From contig NZ_LMHS01000002.1 in NCBI RefSeq assembly GCF_001428485.1, forward strand, positions 258,415 to 322,414: a DNA stretch of 64,000 nt, given 5' to 3'. The stretch's first letter is position 1. Every line of letters begins with the position of its first letter. A model generated the notes under the pieces. The model was not told the DNA's origin. It worked only from the letters and a program-made list of their open reading frames with translations, and searched no databases. A program made the translations under genes and the position numbers. Below, in pieces: positions 1 to 12,037 of the stretch. The stretch comes from Microbacterium sp. Root180 (GTDB taxonomy: Bacteria > Actinomycetota > Actinomycetes > Actinomycetales > Microbacteriaceae).

Positions 1-1919
1 GATGCGGCGACGCGCTTGACGGTGCCGTGAAGGGTGCCGATCGCGATCGGCGGGGCGTCCTCGAGCGGCACGATCGCGACGACGTGCTCTCCCGAGCCGA
101 GCCCCAGGTACTGATCGGCACGCGTGCCGGCCGCGAGCTGTACGGAATTGCCGGGGACCGACGGCAGGTCGACGGGGGAGAAGCGGATGAGGCGGCCATG
201 GCTCGTGACGGCGCCGACGTCGCCGCGCGTGGTGGTGTCGACCGCGGCGCGGATCGCATCGTGTTTCGCACGGCGCGACGGCGGAACGACTCCGCCATTG
301 GGCACGTCGGCGGCGAGCTCGGCGCGCACCATGCGACCGGTCGCGGAAAGGAAGACGCGGCACGGCGTGTCGGCGATCTGCAGGTCCGCCGCGGCGGCCG
401 CCGCCCGTGACCGTGGAGCGACCGGCCCGCCGTTGAGCAGCAGGGTGCGGCGCGGCGTGCCGTACGTCTCCGCGGCGGCATCCAGCTCGCGAGCGACCTG
501 CGCGCGCAGCAGCACCTCGCTGCCCAGAAGCTCCTCGAGCTCGGCGATCTCGGCCTTGAGCTTGTCGCGCTCCGCCTCGAGCTCGATGCGGGAGAACCGC
601 GTGAGGCGACGCAGCCGCAGCTCGAGGATGTACTCCGCCTGCGGCTCCGACAGATCGAAGACGTCCATGAGGCGTGTGCGCGCGGCGTCGCCGTCGTCGG
701 AGGTGCGGATGACCTGGATGACCTCGTCGATGTCGAGGATCGCGATCAGCAGACCCTCGACGAGGTGCAGCCGCTCCTTCCGCCGTGCCAGCCGGTAGGC
801 GCTGCGCCGCGTCACCACGCTGAGGCGGTGGGCGAGATAGACGCTCAGCAGGTCGCGCAGACCCAGCGTCTGGGGCTGGCCGTCCACCAGTGCGACGTTG
901 TTGATGCTGAACGAGTCCTCGAGCGGGGTGAGGCGGTAGAGGTGATCGAGCACCGCCTGCGGATCGAACCCCGTCTTGATCCCGATCACCAGGCGGAGGC
1001 CGTGATGACGGTCGGTGAGATCGGTGACGTCGGAGATGCCCTGGAGCTTCTTGGCGGTGACCGCGTCCTTGATCTTCTCGATGATCCGCTCCGGACCGAC
1101 GAGGTAGGGCAGCTCGGTGACGACGATGCCGGTGCGGCGGGGGCCGAGGGACTCCACGGAGACCTTCGCGCGGGTGCGGAACGAACCGCGGCCCTTCGCA
1201 TAGGCGTCCTTGATCCCGTCCAGGCCGACGATGATGCCCCCCGACGGCAGGTCGGGCCCGGGGACGAACTCCATGAGCTCCTCGACGGTGGCCTCGGGGT
1301 TGTCGAGCAGATGGATCGCGGCGCCGACGACCTCGATCAGGTTGTGCGGCGCCATGTTCGTCGCCATGCCGACCGCGATGCCCGTGGCGCCGTTGACGAG
1401 CAGGTTCGGGTAGGCAGCCGGGAGCACCTCGGGCTGCTGGAACTGCCCGTCGTAGTTGGGGATGAAGTCGACGACGTCTTCATCGAGGTTCTCGGTCAGC
1501 GCGAGAGCGGCGGCGGCGAGGCGCGCCTCCGTGTAGCGCGGAGCGGCCGGGCCGTCATCGAGCGATCCGAAGTTGCCGTGACCGTCGACGAGCGGCACGC
1601 GGAGCGAGAAGGGCTGGGCGAGGCGCACGAGGGCGTCGTAGATCGGCGCGTCGCCGTGCGGGTGGAGCTTTCCCATCACCTCGCCGACGACGCGGGCGCT
1701 CTTGACGTGGCCGCGGTCGGGGCGCAGGCCCATGTCGGCCATCTGGAAGAGGATGCGGCGCTGGACGGGCTTGAGGCCGTCACGGGCATCGGGCAGAGCC
1801 CGCGAGTAGATCACCGAGTAGGCGTACTCGAGGAAGGACCCCTGCATCTCGGTGGAGACATCGACGTCCTCGATGCGGCCGTGGTCGATGGGGGCGGATT
1901 CGGTGCGGGATGCGGGCAT
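1..1919 (-). CDS. parC: DNA topoisomerase IV subunit A (3' end cut by window edge)
   Basis: Type IIA topoisomerase A subunit, which cuts and rejoins DNA to unlink daughter chromosomes together with the B subunit. The first 639 codons are present; the C-terminal end lies left of the window. The N-terminal block [20 protein letters not shown] is diagnostic, and the catalytic tyrosine is Tyr129 in PRYTEARL. A beta-propeller-like region begins near residue 500. The ATG at 1919 is preceded by a GAGG ribosome site seven bases upstream. GyrA and ParC are hard to separate by sequence alone. The call as ParC rests on the neighbourhood (phosphodiesterase, SepH, dut cluster) rather than a dnaA-gyrB region. 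The position matching GyrA Ser83 is Ala91 ([10 protein letters not shown]). Confidence 0.85.
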   Translation of the reverse strand, partial: MPASRTESAPIDHGRIEDVDVSTEMQGSFLEYAYSVIYSRALPDARDGLKPVQRRILFQMADMGLRPDRGHVKSARVVGEVMGKLHPHGDAPIYDALVRLAQPFSLRVPLVDGHGNFGSLDDGPAAPRYTEARLAAAALALTENLDEDVVDFIPNYDGQFQQPEVLPAAYPNLLVNGATGIAVGMATNMAPHNLIEVVGAAIHLLDNPEATVEELMEFVPGPDLPSGGIIVGLDGIKDAYAKGRGSFRTRAKVSVESLGPRRTGIVVTELPYLVGPERIIEKIKDAVTAKKLQGISDVTDLTDRHHGLRLVIGIKTGFDPQAVLDHLYRLTPLEDSFSINNVALVDGQPQTLGLRDLLSVYLAHRLSVVTRRSAYRLARRKERLHLVEGLLIAILDIDEVIQVIRTSDDGDAARTRLMDVFDLSEPQAEYILELRLRRLTRFSRIELEAERDKLKAEIAELEELLGSEVLLRAQVARELDAAAETYGTPRRTLLLNGGPVAPRSRAAAAAADLQIADTPCRVFLSATGRMVRAELAADVPNGGVVPPSRRAKHDAIRAAVDTTTRGDVGAVTSHGRLIRFSPVDLPSVPGNSVQLAAGTRADQYLGLGSGEHVVAIVPLEDAPPIAIGTLHGTVKRVAA

Positions 1920-1982
1920 GACTGAGCCTCGGGTTACGGCGGAGCGGTGGGGGCCGATCGCGTGTGTGCGAGACTGACCCCG

Positions 1983-3098
1983 ATGTCCCTCAGCCTACCC
2001 GCGGACCCGCTGCGAGCCCGGAGCCTCACCGGTGTCGTGCCGCAGATGTCGGCGGCGCTCGATGGCCGTTCGGACTGGTTCGCCCCCGCGAAGAGCGCCG
2101 TGGTCCTCGTCGTCGACGGGCTCGGTTCCCTCAACCTCGCCGCCCGCGCCGGACATGCGCGGTTCCTCGCTCAGGCGGGCACGAAGAAGGACGTCGCCCG
2201 CACGGTCTTCCCGTCGACGACGGCGTCGGCCCTCACGAGCCTGCTGACCGCGACCGAACCGGGTGAGCATGGGATTGTCGGCTATCGTGCGCGCGTCCCC
2301 GGCACCGATGACGTGATCAACCAGCTCCGCGGGTGGGACACCGACGGCCTGCCGCTGTCGTGGCAGCGGTCCGTGCCGTTGACGTCGTCTTCCGGACGCC
2401 CCTTCTTCGTCGTCACGAAGCGCGAGTACGCCGGAACGGGCTTCACCGCCGCAACGCAGGCAGGCGCGGAGTTCCACGGTGTCGACGATCTCGTCGAGCG
2501 CTTCGAGACGGCCGCCGACCTGGCCTCGCGCACCCCCGGCTCACTCGTCTACCTGTACGCCCCGGAGCTCGACGGCCTCGGCCACCGCCGCGGCTGGGAG
2601 TCCGACGAGTGGCTCGTGGGCCTGGAGAAGGTGGATGCCGCCGCCCGCGCCCTCGCGGGCGCCCTCGCCCCGGGTGTCGGCGCGATCGTCACCGCGGACC
2701 ACGGGATGGTGGACGTGCCGCGGCACCGCCACATCCTTCTGCGCGAGGGAGACCGGCTGCTCGAGGGCGTGCGCCTCATCGGCGGAGAACCGCGGATGCT
2801 GCACCTCTACGCCGAGCCCGGAGAGGAGCGGGCGGTGCTGCACAACTGGCGGGTGGCCGAGGCATCGCGATCTTGGGTGCTGTCTCGCGAAGAGCTGATC
2901 GCGTCGGGCCTTCTCGGGCCGGTGGACGCCGAGGTCGCTCCGAGGATCGGAGACGTGGTCGTCGCAGCGCGATCCGCCGTCGTGTACTACGACGACCGTG
3001 CGGCCGACAAGAGCCCGCAGAAGATGATCGGGCAGCACGGCTCGCTCACCCCGGAGGAGCGCGTCGTGCCCCTGCTTCGGCTCGGGGCGTTCGCCTGA
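1983..3098 (+). CDS. Type I phosphodiesterase / nucleotide pyrophosphatase family protein
   Basis: Alkaline-phosphatase-superfamily hydrolase of about 371 residues. The metal-binding start VLVVDGLGS, the nucleophile region [15 protein letters not shown] with its conserved threonine, and the late metal site [12 protein letters not shown] are all visible and in the expected order. There is no signal peptide, so it is probably cytoplasmic. The natural substrate is unknown; the family cleaves phosphodiester or pyrophosphate bonds. ATG 1983 ([10 protein letters not shown]) was preferred to an upstream in-frame GTG at 1947, which would add twelve residues overlapping the parC promoter side. It diverges from parC and its stop lies four bases from the convergent sepH stop. 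Confidence 0.8.
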   Translation: MSLSLPADPLRARSLTGVVPQMSAALDGRSDWFAPAKSAVVLVVDGLGSLNLAARAGHARFLAQAGTKKDVARTVFPSTTASALTSLLTATEPGEHGIVGYRARVPGTDDVINQLRGWDTDGLPLSWQRSVPLTSSSGRPFFVVTKREYAGTGFTAATQAGAEFHGVDDLVERFETAADLASRTPGSLVYLYAPELDGLGHRRGWESDEWLVGLEKVDAAARALAGALAPGVGAIVTADHGMVDVPRHRHILLREGDRLLEGVRLIGGEPRMLHLYAEPGEERAVLHNWRVAEASRSWVLSREELIASGLLGPVDAEVAPRIGDVVVAARSAVVYYDDRAADKSPQKMIGQHGSLTPEERVVPLLRLGAFA

Positions 3099-3102
3099 CC
3101 GC

Positions 3103-4131
3103 TCAGTCTTCGGTGCGGGCGCCGAAGACGATCTCGTCCCAGGACGGCATGGACGTCCGGCCCTTGCGCCGCCCCGCCTCCGCGACAGCCGACGGCACCT
3201 CGAACTCGATCTCGTCGATCTCGTCCGCGACGGCCTCGTCGTAGCCGGGCTCGAGCGCGTCGAAGAGCGCCACGGGGGAGTGCGAGCGACTCGACGCCGC
3301 CTCCTCGGTACCCGGGAGCGGTTCGCGCTGACCACGGCGGCGCCGCAGCGCCTCGAGCAGGTCGGCGGTCTCGGCGGACGTCGCGATCGGCTCGTCCGCA
3401 CGTTTGATCGCCGCCTGCTGCACGGCCGGCGCCGCGGGTGCGGGAAGGTCGGGAGACTCCAGGTCGGCATCGGGGAGCTTGCGAGGACCGAACGCGCCGC
3501 TGTCGAAGCGCGTGTCGTCCTTGGCCGGCGCGGTCTCGAGAGCCCGCAGGCGCGGGATCAATCCGTCCGGCAGCGAACCCTGGCGCGACAGCTGGATCGC
3601 ATCGGCGTTCAGAGGTGACAGAGTGCTTCGACGAGGGTCGAAGCCCCAGCGTGCGTCGTGGTCCACATCGTTCGCAGTGAACTCGAGCTTGACGATCCAG
3701 CCGGTGTGATCCTTCCAGCTGGTCCAGCGCTCGGCGATCGCCCCCGCCTCGGCCAGCTTGGCGCGCACCGCCGTCCCGAAGGTCGCGTTGGCGTCGGACT
3801 CGAAGTCGCCGCCGAGCAGCACGGGCACGGCGAGCGCCTGACCGACGACGTGCTCGCGCTCGGCGAGCACGGGGCCTTCGAAGCGGATGACATCTTCGAC
3901 ACGTGCGCCGAGAAGGCTCGCGACCTCGTCTGCGGAGAGCCCGGCACGAATGTGGGACTGGATCTCGCGCGGGCTCGGCCGCGCTGCCTGCACGTCTCCG
4001 TCCCGCTCACGGCGTGCTCTGCGCAGCTCGATGCGCAGCACCTCGTCGACGGCGAGTGCGAACCTCTCGCCGGACTCGGTCGCCAGAACGAGACTGTCGT
4101 CCTCGGTTCCGATCACCTTGAGCTGTTCCAT
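3103..4131 (-). CDS. sepH: Septation protein SepH (DUF3071)
   Basis: The 342-residue product begins MEQLKVIGTEDDSLVLATES, typical of the actinobacterial SepH N-terminal domain. That domain carries a helix-turn-helix-like segment, here around residues 60-100 (SPREIQSHIRAGLSADEVAS). The C-terminal half is low-complexity, rich in Ala, Pro and charged residues, ending in a short conserved tail (RTSMPSWDEIVFG) of the kind seen in this family. In Streptomyces and Mycobacterium, SepH binds FtsZ and stimulates its assembly at division sites. ATG 4131 has GGAGG about nine bases upstream. It is transcribed away from the DUF4193 gene. Confidence 0.85.
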   Translation of the reverse strand: MEQLKVIGTEDDSLVLATESGERFALAVDEVLRIELRRARRERDGDVQAARPSPREIQSHIRAGLSADEVASLLGARVEDVIRFEGPVLAEREHVVGQALAVPVLLGGDFESDANATFGTAVRAKLAEAGAIAERWTSWKDHTGWIVKLEFTANDVDHDARWGFDPRRSTLSPLNADAIQLSRQGSLPDGLIPRLRALETAPAKDDTRFDSGAFGPRKLPDADLESPDLPAPAAPAVQQAAIKRADEPIATSAETADLLEALRRRRGQREPLPGTEEAASSRSHSPVALFDALEPGYDEAVADEIDEIEFEVPSAVAEAGRRKGRTSMPSWDEIVFGARTED

Positions 4132-4341
4132 GCGAACGCGCCTCCGATCCTGCGTGTCCCGCCCATGCTGACACAGGCGGTGTCGACGGCCGGGAATATC
4201 CCGCGCGTGGCGCGAGTTTCAGGCGGACGCAGGGCACGGCATCCGATCTTCCGCATTTGCGAAATCGAGCCCCGTCATGCAAACTATCGCCGCCCGAAGG
4301 GGCGCGCACCCGAGATACTCCGGAAGTTGAGACGCTTACGC

Positions 4342-4635
4342 ATGGCCACCGATTACGACGCCCCCCGCAAGACCGAGGACGACAGCGAGTCGATCGAGGC
4401 GCTGAAGGAACGCGTCCCCGACAAGCTCTCGGGCGCGGTCGATGTGGAGGACGCCGACAACCCGTCCGGCTTCGAGCTGCCGGGAGCGGATCTGTCGGAC
4501 CTCGAGCTCGACGTGGTCGTCCTGCCGCCGCAGGAGGACGAGTTCACGTGCTCGAACTGCTTCCTCGTGAAGCACCGTTCGCAGCTCGACCACGACACCG
4601 CCCACGGACCTATCTGCGCGGAGTGCGCCGCCTGA
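4342..4635 (+). CDS. DUF4193 family protein (small zinc-ribbon-like)
   Basis: A 97-residue acidic protein whose last third holds two CxxC pairs (CSNC and CAEC, residues 70-95), which suggests a metal-binding ribbon. The rest is acidic and probably disordered. It is a homologue of mycobacterial Rv2699c, which sits in the same place next to a DUF3093 gene and dut. The function is unknown. ATG 4342 begins MATDYDAPRK. The last 26 bases overlap the end of the convergent DUF3093 gene. The 210 bases between sepH and this gene hold no further gene and no promoter I can call with confidence. Confidence 0.85.
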   Translation: MATDYDAPRKTEDDSESIEALKERVPDKLSGAVDVEDADNPSGFELPGADLSDLELDVVVLPPQEDEFTCSNCFLVKHRSQLDHDTAHGPICAECAA

Positions 4636-5098
4636 CCTGAGCGCGGCGCATCGCCGCGACGAGCCGATCCGGCGTGCGGGTGGAGACCACCCACACCGGG
4701 GTCGGGTCGTCGGGGTCGATGACCGGCACGACGATCACCGCGTCGATCCCGCCGCGGATCACGTGCCATGATCGCGGGTCCAGACCCGCACCCCGTGCTG
4801 TCCTCGCCTCTTCACCCGTGACCGCGATGGGGTCGCCCAGCAGAGTGACGTCGATGTGCGCGCGCCCCGCGCGCAACTCACCGTTCGTGATCGCGACGAC
4901 CGGTGAGCCCGCCACGAGCAGAGCCACGATCGCCACCCCGACGACCGCGCCGATCACCAGCGCCGCGGTCGTGTCGATGGGGGCGAACACGGCCGTGGCC
5001 ATCGGCCCGGCCACCGCGGCGCTCACCAGGATCCACAAAGAGGGGCCGAGCCTCTCGCGATACTCGCCGGCCCCGACATCGAGCGTTGTCTTCTGCAT
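4610..5098 (-). CDS. DUF3093 family membrane protein
   Basis: A protein of about 162 residues starting MQKTTLDVGAGEYRERLGPS. Two hydrophobic segments near residues 15-60 (WILVSAAVAGPMATAVFAP and ALVIGAVVGVAIVALLVAG) are followed by a soluble domain ending WVVSTRTPDRLVAAMRRA. This matches the actinobacterial DUF3093 family (Rv2698 relative), of unknown function. The start is uncertain: ATG 5098 or ATG 5107 three codons upstream. Neither has a well-spaced ribosome site. The 5107 start would leave only three bases before the divergent dut start. The 3' end overlaps the convergent DUF4193 gene by 26 bases. Confidence 0.75.
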   Translation of the reverse strand: MQKTTLDVGAGEYRERLGPSLWILVSAAVAGPMATAVFAPIDTTAALVIGAVVGVAIVALLVAGSPVVAITNGELRAGRAHIDVTLLGDPIAVTGEEARTARGAGLDPRSWHVIRGGIDAVIVVPVIDPDDPTPVWVVSTRTPDRLVAAMRRAQVRRRTPRR

Positions 5099-5104
5099 TA
5101 CCCT
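5099..5104 (+). promoter_or_regulatory. -10 element for a leaderless dut transcript
   Basis: TACCCT lies exactly six bases before the dut GTG, the spacing expected when transcription starts on the initiation codon. No ribosome site precedes the GTG. The element sits inside or just before the start of the divergent DUF3093 gene. Confidence 0.5.
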
Positions 5105-5110
5105 CATTGG

Positions 5111-5563
5111 GTGACTGAAACGGTGGACGTCCCCATTATCGCTTCCGACGTCCCGGTGTACGCGCACCCGGGCGACGCCGGCGCCGACCTGGTCGCGGCC
5201 GAGGCGGTGCGCCTCGAACCCGGCCGGCGGGCCATGGTGGGCACGGGCGTGCGCATCGCACTCCCGGAGGGGCACGTCGCCTTCGTCGTTCCTCGCAGTG
5301 GACTCGCGGCCAAGCACGGCATCACCGTGGTCAACGCCCCCGGCACCGTCGACGAGGGATACCGGGGCGAGATCAAGGTCATCCTCCTCAACACCGATGC
5401 CGAGCAGGCGCACGACATCGCCGTGGGCGATCGGATCGCGCAGCTCATCGTGATGCCCGTGCCGCGCGTCAGATTCATTCCCGTGGAGGCTCTGCCCGAG
5501 AGCGTCCGAGGCGAAGGCGGCTTCGGCTCCACCGGCTACAAGAAGGACGGAGTCCTGGCATGA
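5111..5563 (+). CDS. dut: dUTP diphosphatase
   Basis: Hydrolyses dUTP to dUMP and pyrophosphate, keeping uracil out of DNA and feeding dTMP synthesis. The 150-residue length is normal for the trimeric enzyme. All five motifs are present: AHPGDAGADLVAAE, the PRSGLAAKHG uridine-binding region, NAPGTVDEGYRGEI, GDRIAQLIV and the C-terminal GEGGFGSTG arm. The GTG start at 5111 appears leaderless. It is the first gene of an operon with DUF3710 and DUF3159, joined by a four-base ATGA overlap. Confidence 0.95.
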   Translation: MTETVDVPIIASDVPVYAHPGDAGADLVAAEAVRLEPGRRAMVGTGVRIALPEGHVAFVVPRSGLAAKHGITVVNAPGTVDEGYRGEIKVILLNTDAEQAHDIAVGDRIAQLIVMPVPRVRFIPVEALPESVRGEGGFGSTGYKKDGVLA

Positions 5564-6159
5564 CCGACCCCACGCCCGCGGACGCCCCGCAGAAGGATGG
5601 ACCGGAAGATCGTGCGATCGCCGGTCCCTTCGACGAGTCCGAGGCCAACCCGGTCCGGCCGTACATCGACCTCGGCGGCATCAAGATCCTTCCGCGCGAG
5701 GGCCTGAACCTCCGTCTCGAGGTCGAGGAGCAGACCAAGCGCATCGTCGCCGTCGGCCTGGACTACGCCGACTCGACCCTGCAGGTCCAGCCGTTCGCGG
5801 CACCGCGCACGGCCGGCCTGTGGGCCGAGACGCGCGAGCAGATCCGCGCGCAGATCCGCCAGCAGGGCGGTCGTGTCGAGGAGCGCGAAGGCCCGCTGGG
5901 GCCGGAACTCCTCGCGGAGGTGCCGGTCGTCGCGGGGCCGGACAGTGCGGCAGGCAAGCGTCTGGCACGGTTCATCGGCGTGGACGGCCCGCGGTGGTTC
6001 CTCCGCGGCGTGATCGGCGGCGCCGCCACGTCGGACGTCGAGGCCGCGGCCGCGGTGGAAGACCTCTTCCGCTCGATCGTCGTGGTGCGCGGCGGCTCGC
6101 CGATGCCCCCGCGCGACCTCATCCCGCTGCGCATGCCCGCCACCCCCGGGGTCGCGTGA
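5560..6159 (+). CDS. DUF3710 family protein
   Basis: A 199-residue soluble protein with an acidic N terminus (GPEDRAIAGPFDESEANPVRPYIDLGG), typical of actinobacterial DUF3710 (Rv2696c family), which always lies next to dut. The LRLEVEEQTKRIVAVGLDYADSTLQ-type core and the late PRWFLRGVIGGAA segment are recognisable. The function is unknown. It overlaps dut by four bases and the next gene by four bases (GTGA), so the three genes are probably co-translated. Confidence 0.85.
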   Translation: MTDPTPADAPQKDGPEDRAIAGPFDESEANPVRPYIDLGGIKILPREGLNLRLEVEEQTKRIVAVGLDYADSTLQVQPFAAPRTAGLWAETREQIRAQIRQQGGRVEEREGPLGPELLAEVPVVAGPDSAAGKRLARFIGVDGPRWFLRGVIGGAATSDVEAAAAVEDLFRSIVVVRGGSPMPPRDLIPLRMPATPGVA

Positions 6160-6947
6160 GCGACGCGTCCCAGCCCGAGGGGGACGAGCAGCGCAGCGCC
6201 GATCTCACGCCGCCGCCCCCGGCCGCGGCATCCGCTTCGGACCTGGTGGGTGCGGCGCTCGGAAGCGCCGCCAAGCGCGCCGGCCTCGACCCGGCGGAGG
6301 GCGCTTCCACCGGTCACGTCGTCTGGGCGGCGATGGGCGGCTGGCGCGGCGTGCTCGAGTCGGTCCTCCCCGGCGTCGTGTTCCTGATCACCTGGACGGC
6401 GACCTACGATCCCGCCACCCGATCGGGCAATCTTCTCCTGAGCCTCGTGCTGTCTGTCGGTCTCGCGGGGATCTTCACCCTCGTGCGTCTCGTGCAGAAG
6501 CAGTCCGCCGCCGCCGCGATCGGCGGTCTTGTGGCCGCCGCGGCCGCCGCCGGGCTCTCGCTGCTGACGGGCAGGGGCGAGGACAGCTTCATCCCCGGGT
6601 TCATCACCAACGCGGTCTATGGCACCGCCTTCCTCGTGTCGGCGCTCATCGGGTGGTCGCTCATCGGGCTCGCCGTCGGCTTCCTGATGTCCGAGGGAAC
6701 GGCCTGGCGCGCCGACAAGCGCAAGCGTCGCGTGTTCTTCTGGCTCGCCATCGCCTGGGCTGCGCTCTTCGCGGCACGACTGCTGGTGCAGGTCCCGCTG
6801 TACTTCGCGGGCGACGTCACCGCACTGGGCACCTTCAAGCTCGTGATGGGCCTGCCGTTGTTCGCGCCCCTGGTGGCGGTGACGTGGCTTGCCGTTCGCG
6901 CGCTCTACCCGCGCCGCGAGACGCGAGACGACGTCGCCGCAGAGTGA
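6156..6947 (+). CDS. DUF3159 family membrane protein
   Basis: A 263-residue integral membrane protein. After a Pro/Ala-rich cytoplasmic N terminus of about 60 residues come five or six hydrophobic helices, starting with VLPGVVFLITWTATY and ending with PLVAVTWLAVRALYP. This matches DUF3159 (Rv2693c family), which ends the dut-DUF3710 operon in many actinobacteria; the OB-fold gene found between them in mycobacteria is missing here. GTG 6156 overlaps the DUF3710 stop. The role is unknown. Confidence 0.85.
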   Translation: MSDASQPEGDEQRSADLTPPPPAAASASDLVGAALGSAAKRAGLDPAEGASTGHVVWAAMGGWRGVLESVLPGVVFLITWTATYDPATRSGNLLLSLVLSVGLAGIFTLVRLVQKQSAAAAIGGLVAAAAAAGLSLLTGRGEDSFIPGFITNAVYGTAFLVSALIGWSLIGLAVGFLMSEGTAWRADKRKRRVFFWLAIAWAALFAARLLVQVPLYFAGDVTALGTFKLVMGLPLFAPLVAVTWLAVRALYPRRETRDDVAAE

Positions 6948-6950
6948 TAC

Positions 6951-6974
6951 ATTTATCTTGACATCAAGATAAAT
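6951..6974. promoter_or_regulatory. Perfect palindrome upstream of acnA, probable repressor operator
   Basis: Two perfect 11-base arms (ATTTATCTTGA and its reverse complement) are separated by CA. The site is AT-rich in a very GC-rich region and lies 111 bases before the acnA start. It contains a TTGACA hexamer at 6958-6963 and a TAAATT hexamer at 6970-6975, so a bound dimer would block RNA polymerase. The size and shape fit a MarR-family operator. In Streptomyces the MarR-type regulator TamR controls aconitase, so a TamR-like repressor is a reasonable guess. No regulator gene is nearby. Confidence 0.7.
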
Positions 6975-7085
6975 TCGACTCCGTCGAGGATTAGGTCACC
7001 CTCACTAGCCGAGGGCTCCTGGGCGGGGGAAGATGGGGAGTGCCGGGCTTGGATCCCGCTCCCGCCGCCGACGAAGGAGACAGAC

Positions 7086-9919
<2,834 letters not shown>

Positions 9920-9920
<1 letters not shown>

Positions 9921-9972
9921 CGCATACCCGGAGGGGCCGGAGCGCGCAAGCGCACCGGCCCCTCCGGTGCGT
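9920..9972 (+). terminator. Hairpin terminator after acnA
   Basis: CCGGAGGGGCCGG (9928-9940) pairs perfectly with 9955-9967, and an outer ACGCA/TGCGT pair extends the stem. There is no T run, which is common for actinobacterial terminators. Confidence 0.7.
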
Positions 9973-9978
9973 CACGGG

Positions 9979-9984
9979 TAGACT
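9979..9984 (+). promoter_or_regulatory. -10 element for dxs
   Basis: TAGACT lies 34 bases before the dxs ATG, directly after the acnA terminator hairpin. No good -35 hexamer is visible. An AAGGGAG ribosome site follows. Confidence 0.5.
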
Positions 9985-10018
9985 GACAACGCCCAGCCGG
10001 GCCGTGAAGGGAGCGCGG

Positions 10019-11977
10019 ATGTCGCTGCTGTCGTCGATCGCCGGACCCCGAGATCTCGACGCCCTGAGCGCCGATCAACTCGAAGAACTGGCGGCGGAGA
10101 TCCGCGGCTTCCTCATCGAGAACGTCGCGCGCACGGGAGGTCACCTCGGGCCGAACCTGGGCGTCGTCGAGCTGACGATCGCGCTCCACCGCGTGTTCGA
10201 CTCGCCGGCCGACCCGTTCGTCTTCGACACCGGGCACCAGTCGTACGTGCACAAGCTGCTCACCGGCCGGCAGGACTTCTCCGCGCTCCGTTCGCGCGGC
10301 GGACTCGCCGGCTACCCGCAGCGGTCCGAGAGCCCGCACGACGTCGTGGAGTCCTCCCACGCATCCAGCTCGCTGAGCTGGGCGGACGGCGTCTCTCGCG
10401 CGCTGACGCGCACGGGCCGCAAGGATCGCCATGTGATCGCGGTGGTCGGTGACGGCGCGCTCACGGGCGGCATGACGTGGGAGGCGCTGAACAACATCTC
10501 CGACGACAACGACCGCAACCTGATCATCGTCGTCAACGACAACGGGCGCTCGTACGCCCCCACCATCGGCGGTATGGCCCGCTACCTCAACCGGGTGCGC
10601 ACGGCCGACGCATACCGCAACCTGCATCGCGGCTCCGACAGCCTGTTCCGCAAGCTGGGACCGGCCGCACGCGCGGTGTATCGCGGCGTGCGCGGCGGAA
10701 CCCACGGCTTCCTCTCGCGCTTCACGAACAATGCCGCGCTGTACTCGAACCTCGACATCAAGTACCTCGGGCCGGTGGACGGTCACGATCTGCCGACCCT
10801 CATCGAGACGCTCGAGCTCGCGAAGACCTATGGTGCGCCGGTCATCGTGCACGCGATCACGGAGAAGGGCCGCGGCTACCAGCCCGCTCTCGACGACGAG
10901 GCCGATGCCTTCCACGCCGTGGGGAAGATCGATCCCGCGACAGGACGGACGGTCGGCGGCCCCAGCGGCTCGCCCGCGTGGACCGACGTCTTCGCCGACG
11001 AGCTCGTCGCGGTGGGGGAGCGGCGCGACGACGTCATCGCCATGACCGCGGCGATGCTGCGGCCGACCGGTCTGCTGCCGTTCGCCCAGCGATTCCCCGA
11101 GCGCGTGTACGACGTCGGCATCGCCGAGCAGCACGCCGTCGCGTCGGCCGCCGGACTCGCCTTCGGCGGACTGCACCCCGTCGTGGCCATCTACGCCACC
11201 TTCATGAACCGCGCGTTCGATCAGGTGCTGATGGATGTCGCGCTCCACCGCGCCGGAGTGACGTTCGTCCTCGATCGCGCCGGCGTCACGGGGCCCGATG
11301 GACCGAGTCACCACGGCATCTGGGATCTCGCGATGCTGCAGATCGTGCCGCACATCCGCATCGCCGTCCCCCGTGACGAGCCGAGACTTCGCGAGGTGCT
11401 GCAGGAGGCCGTCGCGGTCGAGGACGGGCCGACGGTCATCCGGTTCCCCAAGGGCTCGGTGAGCCCGGAGCTGACCGCCATCGAGCGTCTCGACGACGGG
11501 GTCGACGTGCTCTCGCGCTCGGACGCCGAGGACGTGCTCATCGTGGGCATCGGGCCGATGGCCCACATCGCGGTCGAGGTCGCGGAGCGCCTGCGGGCAC
11601 AGGGCATCGGCTCGACCGTCGTCGACCCCCGGTGGGTGGTGCCGGTGCAGCCGTCGATCGTGGAGCTCGCGGCATCCCATCGCCTCGTCATCACCCTCGA
11701 GGACGGCATCCGCGTCGGCGGCATCGGCACGCGTGTGCGCCAGGTTCTGCGCGAGGCGGGAATCGACACGGCGGTCGACGAGCTCGGCCTTCCCGACGAG
11801 TTCATCGATCACGCGAGCCGCGAGCAGATCCTCGAGGACGCCGGCCTCACTCCCGCGAAGATCGCTCAGGACGTCGTGTCGCAGGTGCTGGGCACGCGCA
11901 TCCCCGTCGCGCGCGGCGCGACGAACGAGATCCCGATGATCGCCTCGATCACCCGGAGCGAAGAGAAGCAGCGCTAG
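10019..11977 (+). CDS. dxs: 1-deoxy-D-xylulose-5-phosphate synthase
   Basis: The first enzyme of the MEP isoprenoid pathway; it condenses pyruvate with glyceraldehyde 3-phosphate using thiamine diphosphate. The product is 652 residues, as expected. Landmarks are GGHLGPNLGVVELTIALH, the diphosphate-binding GDGALTGGMTWEALNN with a following NDNGRSYAPTIGG, and the pyrimidine-domain DRAGVTGPDGPSHHG. ATG 10019 is preceded by AAGGGAG at six bases; a GTG five codons upstream was rejected. The acnA-dxs-RNase D-DUF3000 series is an actinobacterial gene order, here interrupted by the HNH and fad genes. Confidence 0.97.
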   Translation: MSLLSSIAGPRDLDALSADQLEELAAEIRGFLIENVARTGGHLGPNLGVVELTIALHRVFDSPADPFVFDTGHQSYVHKLLTGRQDFSALRSRGGLAGYPQRSESPHDVVESSHASSSLSWADGVSRALTRTGRKDRHVIAVVGDGALTGGMTWEALNNISDDNDRNLIIVVNDNGRSYAPTIGGMARYLNRVRTADAYRNLHRGSDSLFRKLGPAARAVYRGVRGGTHGFLSRFTNNAALYSNLDIKYLGPVDGHDLPTLIETLELAKTYGAPVIVHAITEKGRGYQPALDDEADAFHAVGKIDPATGRTVGGPSGSPAWTDVFADELVAVGERRDDVIAMTAAMLRPTGLLPFAQRFPERVYDVGIAEQHAVASAAGLAFGGLHPVVAIYATFMNRAFDQVLMDVALHRAGVTFVLDRAGVTGPDGPSHHGIWDLAMLQIVPHIRIAVPRDEPRLREVLQEAVAVEDGPTVIRFPKGSVSPELTAIERLDDGVDVLSRSDAEDVLIVGIGPMAHIAVEVAERLRAQGIGSTVVDPRWVVPVQPSIVELAASHRLVITLEDGIRVGGIGTRVRQVLREAGIDTAVDELGLPDEFIDHASREQILEDAGLTPAKIAQDVVSQVLGTRIPVARGATNEIPMIASITRSEEKQR

Positions 11978-12037
11978 GTGCGGCGATCGCGGGATGCTGC
12001 GCTCGCGATGTAGGAGGTATGTTCTAACGTCTGAAGC

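Noticed and set aside
1..1919. Calling the first gene gyrA
   Set aside because: No gyrB or dnaA next to it, and neighbours match the usual topoisomerase IV A location; sequence alone does not decide.
12011..12025. A LexA (SOS) box before the DUF222-HNH gene, since 13E12 genes in M. tuberculosis are reported in the SOS regulon
   Set aside because: Only a GTTCTA half resembles the box; the other half matches at three of six positions, which is no better than chance.
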